A stretch of DNA of 42,284 bases from Deltaproteobacteria bacterium HGW-Deltaproteobacteria-13 (GTDB lineage Bacteria; Desulfobacterota; Syntrophia; Syntrophales; Smithellaceae), in contig PHBJ01000005.1 of NCBI GenBank assembly GCA_002840555.1, forward strand, positions 367,577-409,860, written 5' to 3'. A program made the translations under genes and the position numbers. Below, one piece after another: positions 24,884 through 33,031 of the stretch. The notes below the pieces were generated by a model that was not told the origin of the DNA, did not search any database, and was given only the letters and a program-made list of their open reading frames with translations. The first letter of the stretch is position 1. Each line of letters starts with the position of its first letter.

Positions 24884-26530
24884 ATGAGAACGATCAACGC
24901 TTTGATGGTACAACCGAAGACTCCGCAAACTTTTTGGAGCCATGATGTCACGCTCAAAGCCGTCGGATTCAAGGCGGTGATGCCGCCCTTGGGGCTGATG
25001 ACCGTAGCGGCCATGCTTCCGAAAAATTATAATGTCACATTAATTGATATGAATGTGCGCGATCTCGAAGTAAGCGACATCGAGCCCAACGAAATTGTCT
25101 TTCTCACGGGCATGTGGATACACCGGGAATCTTTTTTAAAAGTCCTCAACATGTGTCATGATCTTGGAAAAACCGTTGTCGCCGGAGGGCCCTTTGTTCA
25201 ATCGGCCTATGGCAGGCCGGGTGACTATCTGGAATCGGATAAGATCGATCATCTGATCCTTTACGAGGCCGAAAACAATCTTCCCCAGTTCGTGAAGGAC
25301 TATGATTGGAGAACAGCGAAAAGAGTATATGACAATAAGGAAAGACCAAGCATGGAACTTACTCCTTCGCCGCGCTTTGACCTGATACGACCGGACGACT
25401 ATGCCTGCATGTCCCTGCAGTTCTCCCGCGGGTGCCCATTCAACTGTGAATTCTGCGATATCGTGCAGATGTTCGGCCGCGTTCCACGCACCAAGTCCGC
25501 CGCGCAATTCATGCGCGAGGTTGAAGACTTGTACGCGACAGGCTTCCGCGGACGCCTGTTTATCGTGGACGATAACTTCATCGCCAATAGAAAGGCCGTT
25601 AAGGAAATGCTGCAGCTCCTGGCGGTCTGGCAGGAAGAGCACAACTATCCCTATCTGCTGTTTACCGAAGCAAGCATCGATCTGGCCAAAGATGACGAGC
25701 TTCTGGATTTAATGGCGAGATCGGGATTCACGTCCGTATTTGTCGGCATCGAGTCGCCGGACAGCGCGACGCTGCGCGCCGCCAACAAGAATCAGAACGC
25801 GGCCTGCGACATGAACCACGCCATCGAGAAGATACAGCGCGCAGGCATTGAGGTCATGGGCGGATTTATCCTGGGCTTCGATACCGATACGGATGATGAT
25901 GCGTTCGACCGTCAGCTGGAATTCATCCGGCAAAACGGCATCGCCCAGAGCATGGTCGGACTGCTTGCCGCCATGCCGAACACCGATCTTTACAAACGGC
26001 TGGAACAGGAAGGCCGGATCATCAGACAGGACAATCCGCACAGCGGCGATAACGTCGATACCGTGCTGAACTTCGTCCCCGTCATGCCGGCGGATAAACT
26101 GGTTGCCGGCTACAAGCGGGTGATCGCTCAAACGTACGCGCCTAAAAATTATTTCGACCGCGCGTTAACGCTCATCCGCAGGCTTCCGGATCTGAAAATA
26201 ACGAAACTCCGCACAGCTGCGCCGTGGAAAAGAAAACTGGCAATATCCAAATTGACCAATTATCCCAGCAGGACGAAAATTATGTTTGCGCTGGTAAAGC
26301 TTTTCTTTTCTCCGTCGGGTATTCAGGCGTTATGGTTTATTATCAGATCGTCGCGGTTCGGCCTGCTCGCCCTGCCGGCCGCGATTGAGCTGGTTTTCCG
26401 GGGAAGCCATTATTTCAGCGTGGCCGGAAGAATCGCGCACACGCAGCCGCAGCCTGTACCCGCCATAGGCGATGCAAAACGCAAAGCCGCGCCATTACTC
26501 CTGAAGCCGCTTCCCGGTTTGGGAAAATAG
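24884..26530 (+). CDS. B12-binding-domain radical SAM protein (DUF4070 type)
   Basis: 548 residues from ATG 24884 (AAAGGAGGAC upstream; an earlier in-frame ATG at 24851 lacks a ribosome site). The N-terminal ~130 residues form a cobalamin-binding Rossmann-like domain (PPLGLMTVAAMLP, VVAGGPFV). The radical SAM core has C184-x3-C188-x2-C191 in RGCPFNCEFCDI, followed by VDDNFIANRK and FVGIESPD. The C-terminal ~150 residues resemble DUF4070. Proteins of this build include hopanoid methylases and other B12-dependent methyltransferases. No hopanoid gene is near, so the substrate remains open. Cytoplasmic. Confidence 0.9.
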   Translation: MRTINALMVQPKTPQTFWSHDVTLKAVGFKAVMPPLGLMTVAAMLPKNYNVTLIDMNVRDLEVSDIEPNEIVFLTGMWIHRESFLKVLNMCHDLGKTVVAGGPFVQSAYGRPGDYLESDKIDHLILYEAENNLPQFVKDYDWRTAKRVYDNKERPSMELTPSPRFDLIRPDDYACMSLQFSRGCPFNCEFCDIVQMFGRVPRTKSAAQFMREVEDLYATGFRGRLFIVDDNFIANRKAVKEMLQLLAVWQEEHNYPYLLFTEASIDLAKDDELLDLMARSGFTSVFVGIESPDSATLRAANKNQNAACDMNHAIEKIQRAGIEVMGGFILGFDTDTDDDAFDRQLEFIRQNGIAQSMVGLLAAMPNTDLYKRLEQEGRIIRQDNPHSGDNVDTVLNFVPVMPADKLVAGYKRVIAQTYAPKNYFDRALTLIRRLPDLKITKLRTAAPWKRKLAISKLTNYPSRTKIMFALVKLFFSPSGIQALWFIIRSSRFGLLALPAAIELVFRGSHYFSVAGRIAHTQPQPVPAIGDAKRKAAPLLLKPLPGLGK

Positions 26531-26550
26531 AAAAGGAAATACTGTTCCAG

Positions 26551-26612
26551 GTTCAACGTTCTAAGTTCAATGTTCTGAGTGGTAGGTATTAAGAGTGGAT
26601 GGTAAATAGTGA
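26551..26612 (-). repeat. Heptamer tract in reverse orientation
   Basis: GGTTCAACGTTCTAAGTTCAATGTTC followed by GTGGTAGG and GTGGATGGTAAATAGTG is the reverse complement of the GAACNTT and TTCACC unit types. It starts 21 bases after the radical SAM stop. It is the only inverted tract in the window. Confidence 0.65.
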
Positions 26613-26620
26613 CAATTTTA

Positions 26621-26707
26621 TTTTCTAACTTTGTAAAGGGGGAATGAGGGGGATTTAAAATCAAGTTGATTGGCTTAAATCTCCCCTACCCCCTCTTTAG
26701 AAGAAAA
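26621..26707. repeat. Inverted-repeat element, copy 2
   Basis: TTTTCTAACTTTGTAAAGGG and GAGGGGGATTTAA on the left mirror TTAAATCTCCCCTACC and CCTCTTTAGAAGAAAA on the right, with ~18 bases between. It is the most complete copy in the window, with matching ends (TTTTCT/AGAAAA). Confidence 0.7.
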
Positions 26708-26724
26708 TGTTCTTATCAATATTC

Positions 26725-26753
26725 TTGACAGGGTTGATCATCTCGGTTATCTT
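26725..26753 (+). promoter_or_regulatory. Promoter for the LysM gene
   Basis: TTGACA (26725-26730), a 17-base spacer and TATCTT (26748-26753), the same -10 variant as the promoter at 3036. Confidence 0.6.
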
Positions 26754-26788
26754 TGAGCCGCGGCAAAAAATAACGGAGGGAAACAAGC

Positions 26789-27355
26789 ATGAAAGAAGCA
26801 AGAATAATAAGATATACCCTGATAGCATTTCTGCTTTTAACCTCGATCACGTTTGCGGAACAAAAGGAAACAAAGACTCATAAAGTCATCAAGGGAGACA
26901 CCCTTTGGGATATTTCCAAGGCGGAATTGAACGATCCCTTCCTATGGTCCAAGGTCTGGGAAGAAAATCGCTGGATAGCGAATCCTGACTTGATCTATCC
27001 GGGCCAGAGAATCACGATTCCTCTCACTCTTCTTCCAAGGGAAAAGAATGAGGAGGTCGTCACGCCGAAACCCGCAGCTCCATCTCCGGAGCCTGCCCTT
27101 GCCGCGGAACAGCCCTACAAAACAATAGCGGAGGACGCAACAGCGAAAACTGCCCCTTCATCTTTGCAGCCTGTCATTGTCATGGAACAGCCTTACAAAG
27201 GAATAAAGGGAATTATTTTGCAAAACGGGGAGGCTATTGAGGGACAAATAATCAGTATGAGCGCCGAGACAGTCAGGATTCGCACAAAAGATGGAACGGT
27301 ATCATCATATTCCTTCATCAAAGAACTCGATTCATTTATCCATGAACATGAATGA
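26789..27355 (+). CDS. Exported LysM-domain protein
   Basis: 188 residues with an ACGGAGGGAAA Shine-Dalgarno. A signal peptide occupies 1-23 (TFA|EQKE). One LysM domain (~31-78) reads HKVIKGDTLWDISK ... NPDLIYPGQRITIP and should bind peptidoglycan glycan strands. A Pro/Ala-rich linker (~90-135) with two similar EQPYK words (probably a small internal duplication) leads to a C-terminal beta-like segment (GIILQNGEAIEGQIISMSAETV). Periplasmic. No hydrolase domain, so it is an adaptor or structural protein. Confidence 0.88.
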   Translation: MKEARIIRYTLIAFLLLTSITFAEQKETKTHKVIKGDTLWDISKAELNDPFLWSKVWEENRWIANPDLIYPGQRITIPLTLLPREKNEEVVTPKPAAPSPEPALAAEQPYKTIAEDATAKTAPSSLQPVIVMEQPYKGIKGIILQNGEAIEGQIISMSAETVRIRTKDGTVSSYSFIKELDSFIHEHE

Positions 27356-27452
27356 AAAATACGAATGCGAGGCTGTTGTATTATTCCACAAGGCGATGTG
27401 AACCTCGCCGCGTGTCTTGATCGGGAGAACATTAATCTACGGGAAAATAATC

Positions 27453-28001
27453 ATGGCAAAAGCAAAAGAGACAAAAAAGTCATTCGGCCACAGCATCAAG
27501 TCGTATCGTGAAAGCAAAAAATTGAGCATCAAGGAACTGGCGCATGAAACCGGATATCCTGCCGACCTTCTGGAAAAGGTGGAAAAAGACGAAAGCACCC
27601 CTCCGGTGGCGCTTGTCTTACAGTTAAGCCGCGTATTGAAGGTTGATGTTCAAGCGCTTGATGATAACGAAAACAGGAAAGCTTCATCACGTGTTAAAAG
27701 CCAGAAGAAGCGCGCGGGATCATACGCCTATACGCAGCTCACGAAAGCCGGATCCGATAAGCATCTTGGCGCATACCTTGTCACCATAGAACCCAACACG
27801 GCTCATGAAGGCGTAGAATACCATCATGAAGGGGAAGAATTCGTCTATGTATTGAAAGGAAGTCTTTCGATTTCAGTGGGTAAAAATACCAGCATTTTGG
27901 AACGGGGTGAATGCATCCATTTTAATTCGGCTCTGCATCACAAATTAAGCAATCCATCTTCCGAAAAAGCAGAACTGCTCGTCGTTCTGTATATCCCTTA
28001 A
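27453..28001 (+). CDS. XRE-family regulator with C-terminal cupin
   Basis: 182 residues from ATG 27453; an upstream in-frame TTG at 27417 has no better signal. The helix-turn-helix domain is ~12-65 (IKSYRESKKLSIKELAHETGYPADLLEKVE). The cupin domain is ~110-182 (EYHHEGEEFVYVLKGSLSISVG and ERGECIHFNSALHHKLSN) with its metal-site His and Glu. Such proteins sense a small ligand through the cupin and bind DNA through the HTH. The next gene, an acyl-CoA dehydrogenase, starts 11 bases later, which suggests the regulator is in the operon it controls and may respond to an acyl compound (inference). Confidence 0.88.
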   Translation: MAKAKETKKSFGHSIKSYRESKKLSIKELAHETGYPADLLEKVEKDESTPPVALVLQLSRVLKVDVQALDDNENRKASSRVKSQKKRAGSYAYTQLTKAGSDKHLGAYLVTIEPNTAHEGVEYHHEGEEFVYVLKGSLSISVGKNTSILERGECIHFNSALHHKLSNPSSEKAELLVVLYIP

Positions 28002-28012
28002 AGAGTGTAGCG

Positions 28013-29152
28013 ATGGCATTTGAAATATCCAGCGAACAGGAAATGATCAGGCTCATGGCAAGAGACTTTGCCAAAAAAGAATTGGAACCGATGGCGGCCG
28101 CCTGGGACAAGCAGGGCTTGTTCCCCATGGATGCGATCAAGAAAATGGGCGAACTCGGACTTTTGGGCATGATGGTCCCGCCGGAGCTGGGAGGTTCGGG
28201 CGCCGGCGCGGTGGCGTATTCTCTGGCACTGCAGGAAATAGCATACTCATGCGCGTCGAGCGCGGTGACCATGTCGGTTGCCAATCTGTCCACTGAGCCG
28301 CTTCTTAAATTCGGCAATAAAGAGCAGAAAGAAAAATGGCTGACCGGACTTGCCGAAGGATCCCTGCTGGGCGCTTTCGCACTGACGGAACCGAATGCCG
28401 GTTCGGATCCCGGCTCGATGACCACCACCGCTGTACTTAAAAAAGATAAATATATCATTAACGGGACAAAGGTTTTTATCACGCATGGCCAGTACGCCGA
28501 CATCATCAATCTTATCGCCAGAACAGGCCAGGACAAGGGAACCAAGGGACTGTCTGCTTTCATCATAGAAAAGGGCGTGCCCGGTTTTAAAATCGGGACA
28601 AAGGAAGAGAAGCTCGGATTGAGGGCATCCAACACTGTTGAACTTGTTTTTGAAGACTGTGAAATTCCGGCAAAAAATCTTTTAGGAAATCCGGGTGAAG
28701 GATTCAAGGTGGCCATGCTCGCGCTGGACAGCGGGAGAATCGGCATTGCCTCGCAGGCCACCGGCATTGCCCGGGCCTGCCTGGATGAAGCCGTTTCTTA
28801 CACCAAACAAAGACGCCAATTCGGGAAACCCATCAACGCATTCGAAGCCATCCGGTTTATGATCGCCGATGCCGCGACACAGATCGAAGCGGCTTCCTGG
28901 CTGACCCTGGCCGCGGCAGACCGCAAGGACAGAGGGCTGAAATTTACCCGGGAAGCCTCGATGGCAAAATTGTTCGCCTCGGAAACGGCCAATTCCAGCG
29001 CTTACATGGCGCTTCAGGTCCACGGCGGTTACGGCTATACGAAAGACTACAAGGTCGAACGCCTATACCGCGACGCGCGCGCCACAACCATCTATGAAGG
29101 CACATCGGAAATTCAGCGCATCGTTATCGCCCGGGAAGTCATCAAGGAATAA
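28013..29152 (+). CDS. Acyl-CoA dehydrogenase
   Basis: 379 residues. All family marks are present: FALTEPNAGSDPGS (FAD and substrate binding), LGLRASNTVELVFEDC, RRQFGKPI, VHGGYGYTKDYKVER, and the catalytic base E362 in IYEGTSEIQR. It oxidises an acyl-CoA at the alpha-beta bond and passes electrons to an electron-transfer flavoprotein. No ETF gene is adjacent. The Shine-Dalgarno is weak (AAGAG), consistent with coupling to the regulator 11 bases upstream. Chain-length preference cannot be told. Confidence 0.95.
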   Translation: MAFEISSEQEMIRLMARDFAKKELEPMAAAWDKQGLFPMDAIKKMGELGLLGMMVPPELGGSGAGAVAYSLALQEIAYSCASSAVTMSVANLSTEPLLKFGNKEQKEKWLTGLAEGSLLGAFALTEPNAGSDPGSMTTTAVLKKDKYIINGTKVFITHGQYADIINLIARTGQDKGTKGLSAFIIEKGVPGFKIGTKEEKLGLRASNTVELVFEDCEIPAKNLLGNPGEGFKVAMLALDSGRIGIASQATGIARACLDEAVSYTKQRRQFGKPINAFEAIRFMIADAATQIEAASWLTLAAADRKDRGLKFTREASMAKLFASETANSSAYMALQVHGGYGYTKDYKVERLYRDARATTIYEGTSEIQRIVIAREVIKE

Positions 29153-29172
29153 AAAATCCGCATCATCGTTTA

Positions 29173-29206
29173 TCTCCCTTTGTAAAGAGGAATAGAGGAG
29201 CTTTGC
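29173..29206 (+). repeat. Half copy of the inverted-repeat element
   Basis: TCTCCCTTTGTAAAGAGGAATAGAGGAG matches the left arm of the elements at 22812 and 26621. It lies 20 bases after the acyl-CoA dehydrogenase; no right arm is seen. Confidence 0.45.
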
Positions 29207-29263
29207 ACAGCGTTGATCATGGTCTTATGTGTTTCATCATGACTTGAATGCGGCGCACGCTTG

Positions 29264-29617
29264 TCAGTCTGCCTGTCTGACTATTTTACGTTTTAAAATT
29301 CCGGCGGCATCCCCTAATGATCCGAGGTTGACAACCTCCTGATAGCCCAGTTTCTCAAGGGTTTCTTTTGCGAGGGTTGATCGTCTTCCCGTTCTGCAGT
29401 ACACGTAGATCTTCTGTTTTTTGTCTTTGGCAACGGAACCGATTTTTTCAGCGATCTGATCATATGGAATCAGGATTGCGCCTTCAATATGACCATTATT
29501 CCATTCTTCCACTGTCCGGACATCAATAATAAGAGGTTTGCTCACATGAGCGGCTAAGGACAAAGATGAAAGACCGGCAAACATAATGATCATCAGTACC
29601 GTAAGTATTTTTTTCAT
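29264..29617 (-). CDS. Exported single-domain rhodanese
   Basis: 117 residues with an AAAAAGGGGAAG Shine-Dalgarno. A signal peptide covers 1-22 (SLA|AHVS). The rhodanese domain shows LIIDVRTVEEWNNGHIEGA and the active-site loop C74-RTGRRS. It probably handles sulfane sulfur in the periplasm, like PspE. Note that it converges with the acyl-CoA dehydrogenase gene (111 bases between). Confidence 0.92.
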   Translation of the reverse strand: MKKILTVLMIIMFAGLSSLSLAAHVSKPLIIDVRTVEEWNNGHIEGAILIPYDQIAEKIGSVAKDKKQKIYVYCRTGRRSTLAKETLEKLGYQEVVNLGSLGDAAGILKRKIVRQAD

Positions 29618-30039
29618 ATCTTCCCCTTTTTATAATCGGTAAGCTGACTTTTCAATTTCATATTTCCTCATGCGCAAATGAAGGCCTCCTTGGCCGATCA
29701 TCGTAAACCTTGCATCTTTTCTAAAAATTAATCTTGACTAAAAAAAAGATAATCATAAAGCCCGGCAGAAGACAATACGAATTAAATGATAGCAAATGGG
29801 TAGGCTCATACAACAGATGAAGGACCGGCTGTCCGTTAAGTCTTATCCCTGTATATTTCAATTTTCCGGCGCAAATCCGGCATCGAGAGATCAGTTTCAA
29901 TGGCAGGTATTCCCTATCAATTAACTTACTATTTTCCATTATTGATTTTTAACCCGGATCCCCGCATCATGACACCACTTCACGGGGCTAAAAGCGCCGG
30001 CCATGCCGCAGGAGACCCGTAACAATCAAGGAGGAAGAC
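29618..30039. other. 422-base gap without a firm gene
   Basis: It contains a 72-codon minus-strand ORF (29721-29939) with a CRIC motif but no ribosome binding site, a CCCCG...CGGGG inverted repeat (~29960-29986) and the strong AAGGAGG site of the next gene. No clear promoter was fixed. Confidence 0.35.
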
Positions 30040-30459
30040 ATGGAATACTCAAACATCGACAAAGTGAAGCCGCTGGATGAACTTTTAAATGAAAATATCA
30101 GGGAATTTGAGAGTGGAAGAGACAGGCTGCGAGACAGGGACCTGGATGATATGATCTGGGAACTGGACGATTTAGAAAACGAAGAACCGCTGCAGGAAGC
30201 GAATGAGTTCAGGAGGGAGGCGCCCACTGAAGAAGAGTTAGTGGAGAAGGGAATGAAAGTCGGCCGCAGAGGCAAAACTTCATTCACGGAAAAACCGGTA
30301 TTGGCGGAATCGTCCTTCATGACGGCAGATTTCGCCACGGCGAGTTCCATCGGCAGCGAAACAACCAGGAAAAGAACCCGGATTTCGCGCTGTGCGCAAG
30401 CCGCACGTCGGACAAAAACAAAACATGCCCGGATGAGTCCTTCCCGAAAGAAAAAATAA
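30040..30459 (+). CDS. Charged small protein, unknown
   Basis: 139 residues with an excellent TCAAGGAGGAAGAC ribosome binding site. The N-terminal half is acidic and helical (MEYSNIDKVKPLDELLNENI; DLDDMIWELDDLENEE). The C-terminal third is strongly basic and low in complexity (TTRKRTRISR, RRTKTKHAR, SPSRKKK). No signal peptide, Cys cluster or known motif is seen. The opposite charges of the two ends could allow binding to both a basic partner and nucleic acid (guess). The stop codon overlaps the start of a long palindromic terminator. Confidence 0.6.
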   Translation: MEYSNIDKVKPLDELLNENIREFESGRDRLRDRDLDDMIWELDDLENEEPLQEANEFRREAPTEEELVEKGMKVGRRGKTSFTEKPVLAESSFMTADFATASSIGSETTRKRTRISRCAQAARRTKTKHARMSPSRKKK

Positions 30460-30508
30460 AGACCTGTGTTCCAGCGCTCGTGATCATCAGCGCCGGAACA
30501 CAGGTCTT
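30459..30508. terminator. Bidirectional terminator between convergent genes
   Basis: AAGACCTGTGTTCC-a-GCGCT pairs with AGCGC-c-GGAACACAGGTCTT, continuing through TGATC/GATCA with a few mismatches (about 24 of 27 pairs). A T-rich tail (ATATATATTTTTTG) follows on plus, and CTTTATTTTTTC follows on minus, so it can serve both genes. A second hairpin, TGAAGGCAT/ATGCCTTCA, lies at 30525-30553. Confidence 0.85.
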
Positions 30509-30591
30509 GAATATATATTTTTTGTGAAGGCATTAAACTTTTTGATGCCTTCATTTCCGCAATACCGGCCCGGGAAAGATATCCGGTACAA

Positions 30592-31734
30592 CTACCTTGC
30601 CTGAAGCGCCCTGCCGATCGTCATGATTTCGGCTTCCTTGGTTCCCTCATAAAGCTCCAGAATTTTCGCGTCCCGATACCATTTCTGCACGGGATATTCC
30701 TCAATATAACCATAGCCGCCGTGCAGTTCCACGGCGTAATTGGCGCAAAACACCGCAGTCTGTCCGCCATAGAATTTAGCCATCGCGGCCAGGGTGTAAT
30801 CGGGTTTTTTCTGATCGATCAACCACGCGGCTTTATAAACCAGACCGCGCAGCGCTTCAATACGAATCGCCATCTCGGTGAGCTTCATCTGCGTCATTTG
30901 ATAGGAACCCAGCGGCGCGCCGAAGGCTGTTCTTTCCTTGACATATTTAATGCTGGTTTCCAGACAGGCCTCCGAAATGCCCAGCGACTGGCCTGAAACC
31001 ATCACACGGGTGATATCGAAAAAGTGCATGAGCTGGCGAAAGCCCTGCCCTTCTTTTCCCACCAGATTGGATTGAGGAACGCGCACATCTTCAAACGCGA
31101 TTTCCGCGGTATCGCTGGCGCGAATGCCCATCTTCCCGTGAATTTTGTTGCGCGTGATTCCTTTGGCATCCGCCGGAACAATAATCAGGCTGAAGCTGTT
31201 GTGCTTTTTCTCTTCCGGGTTGGTAATGCACTGCGCGACCATAAAATCGCAAACCGTGCCGTTGGTGATAAACATTTTATTGCCGTTGATCACATAGTCA
31301 TTGCCGTCTTTGACCGCGCGGGTTTTATAGCCGGAAACATCCGTCCCGGCATTGGGCTCGGTGTAGGCGCCGGCGCAAACTTTTTCACCCGAACAGATGG
31401 GCGGCAGGTATGTTTTCTTCTGTTCTTCCGTTCCGTAATTCAGAATGGACTCGCAGCCGAAACCCGAAGCAACAACATTCAGACTGACGCCCATGTCCAC
31501 TTTGGATATTTCTTCCGTGATGATGGTATTGCCCAGGATTCCCGCGCCGGACCCGCCGTATTCCTCCGGTATCCACGCACCGACCAATCCATTTTCCGCC
31601 GCTTTTTTTCTGATTTCCGGCGTGTATTTTTCATGTTCATCACATTCCTGAGAAACCGGTTTTATCTCGGACACAGCAAACTTATAAGCCATTTCCTTCA
31701 ACATCTTCATCTCTTCTGTAAGTTCGAAATCCAT
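30592..31734 (-). CDS. Acyl-CoA dehydrogenase (second copy type)
   Basis: 380 residues on the minus strand with an AAGGAG Shine-Dalgarno. Marks: AYTEPNAGTDVSG, GKMGIRASDTAEIAFEDV, ERTAFGAPLGSYQ, LHGGYGYIEEYPVQKWYRDAK and the base E363 in LYEGTKEAEIMTIGR. The YEGTKEAEIM ending differs from the YEGTSEIQR of the dehydrogenase at 28013, so the two belong to different subgroups and probably use different acyl-CoAs. The group containing glutaryl-CoA and alicyclic acyl-CoA dehydrogenases of syntrophs is possible but unproven. Electrons would go to ETF, not encoded here. Confidence 0.93.
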   Translation of the reverse strand: MDFELTEEMKMLKEMAYKFAVSEIKPVSQECDEHEKYTPEIRKKAAENGLVGAWIPEEYGGSGAGILGNTIITEEISKVDMGVSLNVVASGFGCESILNYGTEEQKKTYLPPICSGEKVCAGAYTEPNAGTDVSGYKTRAVKDGNDYVINGNKMFITNGTVCDFMVAQCITNPEEKKHNSFSLIIVPADAKGITRNKIHGKMGIRASDTAEIAFEDVRVPQSNLVGKEGQGFRQLMHFFDITRVMVSGQSLGISEACLETSIKYVKERTAFGAPLGSYQMTQMKLTEMAIRIEALRGLVYKAAWLIDQKKPDYTLAAMAKFYGGQTAVFCANYAVELHGGYGYIEEYPVQKWYRDAKILELYEGTKEAEIMTIGRALQAR

Positions 31735-31746
31735 AACTTTTTCTCC

Positions 31747-31959
31747 TTAATGTTCAATTTGCCGCTGCGGCTTTAAAAAGTTATTTATCACAGAGCGCCA
31801 TATTTTTAGAAGGATTTTTTGTGAAGCATTATTTTTAAGCGCTTCTTGCCGCCGCAAACACGATTCGCCGACAAACATCGGCGTCCCCGGACCGAAGCTG
31901 CGCCCTTTTCCCTTGACATCAATTGCCGGAGCATCTAATGTTATTTTTAACATCTTCAC
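31747..31959 (-). CDS. Possible 70-codon leader ORF before the acyl-CoA dehydrogenase
   Basis: GTG start at 31959; the TAA overlaps the Shine-Dalgarno of the dehydrogenase gene. The peptide reads MKMLKITLDAPAIDVKGKGR, then FGPGTPMFVGESCLRRQ. No good ribosome binding site. The DNA holds a hairpin GCCGA-caaaca-TCGGC (~31867-31883). It may be a small coupled gene, a repeat remnant or simply open leader sequence. Confidence 0.22.
   Translation of the reverse strand: MKMLKITLDAPAIDVKGKGRSFGPGTPMFVGESCLRRQEALKNNASQKILLKIWRSVINNFLKPQRQIEH
31913..31939 (+). promoter_or_regulatory. Possible promoter for the membrane HD-GYP gene
   Basis: TTGACA (31913-31918) and TCTAAT (31934-31939), with a short 15-base spacer, ~67 bases upstream of the chosen start. 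Confidence 0.35.
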
Positions 31960-32005
31960 CCATCATAACACTTCACGATAAGGGGTGAAATCAGTGGAGC
32001 AACCC

Positions 32006-32860
32006 ATGCAGGAAAAGATCCATAAACCGAAAAGCACTTTCGATTCCATCTTCTGGTTCATTCTGGCACTGGGCATTGTCTTCTGGATTGCTGACGGCCT
32101 CCTCATGATCGTTACCTCCACGGATTCCTCGTTTCTCCAAACATTTATAGGCATCAATACCGGAGATTTCTGGAAACGTCTGCTTGTCCTGTGTTTCTTC
32201 GTCATCTTTGCTTCTCATATCCAATATACCAACAAAAAACAACGTGAGACGGAAGAGCAGCTTCAACAAACCGTTGAAAGCCTCAAGAAAGCGGTTGGCA
32301 CGACGATTCAGGTATTGGTATCCGCTTTGGAGTCCAGGGATCCCTACACGACAGGTCACCAGTCCCGGTCTGCCGACCTTGCCTGTGCCATCGCCGAAGA
32401 GATGGGATTAGATCAGGATAAAATCGAAGGAATCCGCATGGCGGGTATCATCCATGACATCGGGAAATTATCTATTCCGGCGGAGATATTGACCAAACCT
32501 ACCAAATTAACCAATATTGAATTTTCCCTGATTAAAGAACACTCCCGGACGGGGTACGAGATGTTGAAGAATGTGGAATCTCCGTGGCCGCTGGCGGATA
32601 TAGTCTACCAGCATCACGAGCGCATTAACGGCACCGGTTATCCGCGAAATCTGAAAGGGAATGAAATTCTCATGGAATCCCAGATACTGGCTGTCGCCGA
32701 CGTCATCGAGGCCATGGCTTCTCACCGTCCCTATCGCCCTTCTCTGGGAATTGAAGCCGCCCTGAAAGAGATAGAGAAAAACAAGGGGATTATTTTTGAC
32801 GAGACTATTGCCGATGCCTGCCTGAGATTATTTCGGGAAAAAGGATACAAGCTCCCATAA
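32006..32860 (+). CDS. Membrane-anchored HD-GYP phosphodiesterase
   Basis: 284 residues from ATG 32006, chosen for GGAG seven bases upstream; a GTG at 31985 in the same frame is the alternative. Two membrane helices (~14-37 and ~56-73) enclose a short periplasmic loop of ~18 residues. A coiled-coil-like stretch (KKQRETEEQLQQTVESLKK) leads into the HD-GYP domain. H150-D151 form the HD pair; the second motif is HHERINGTGYP from H203, with Asn in place of Asp as in the copy at 6542. The HD-GYP domain is closely similar to that at 316 from VGTTIQVLVSALESRDPYT onward. It should hydrolyse c-di-GMP at the inner membrane; the short loop leaves little room for a periplasmic sensor. Confidence 0.92.
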   Translation: MQEKIHKPKSTFDSIFWFILALGIVFWIADGLLMIVTSTDSSFLQTFIGINTGDFWKRLLVLCFFVIFASHIQYTNKKQRETEEQLQQTVESLKKAVGTTIQVLVSALESRDPYTTGHQSRSADLACAIAEEMGLDQDKIEGIRMAGIIHDIGKLSIPAEILTKPTKLTNIEFSLIKEHSRTGYEMLKNVESPWPLADIVYQHHERINGTGYPRNLKGNEILMESQILAVADVIEAMASHRPYRPSLGIEAALKEIEKNKGIIFDETIADACLRLFREKGYKLP

Positions 32861-32984
32861 ACCGTTAAACTCATGTCTCATCTTATACTACATTATCCTG
32901 AAGTTTCGCCGTATTAAATCTCATATGGATAAATCCTTTTCGCCATGACCGGCGGACATCTTCCTTTGTCATACCCGATTTCCT

Positions 32985-33014
32985 TTGACAGACAAACCTC
33001 CCGTATCTTATACT
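32985..33014 (+). promoter_or_regulatory. Promoter for the RlpA-like gene
   Basis: TTGACA (32985-32990), an 18-base spacer and TATACT (33009-33014, 5/6 match). Transcription would begin ~33021, which supports the ATG at 33032 over the longer open frame. Confidence 0.65.
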
Positions 33015-33031
33015 CCGCAAAAGAGGTGCCT

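Noticed and set aside
29721-29939. 72-codon minus-strand ORF with a CRIC motif
   Set aside because: No ribosome binding site or promoter; a single CxxC is not enough to support it.
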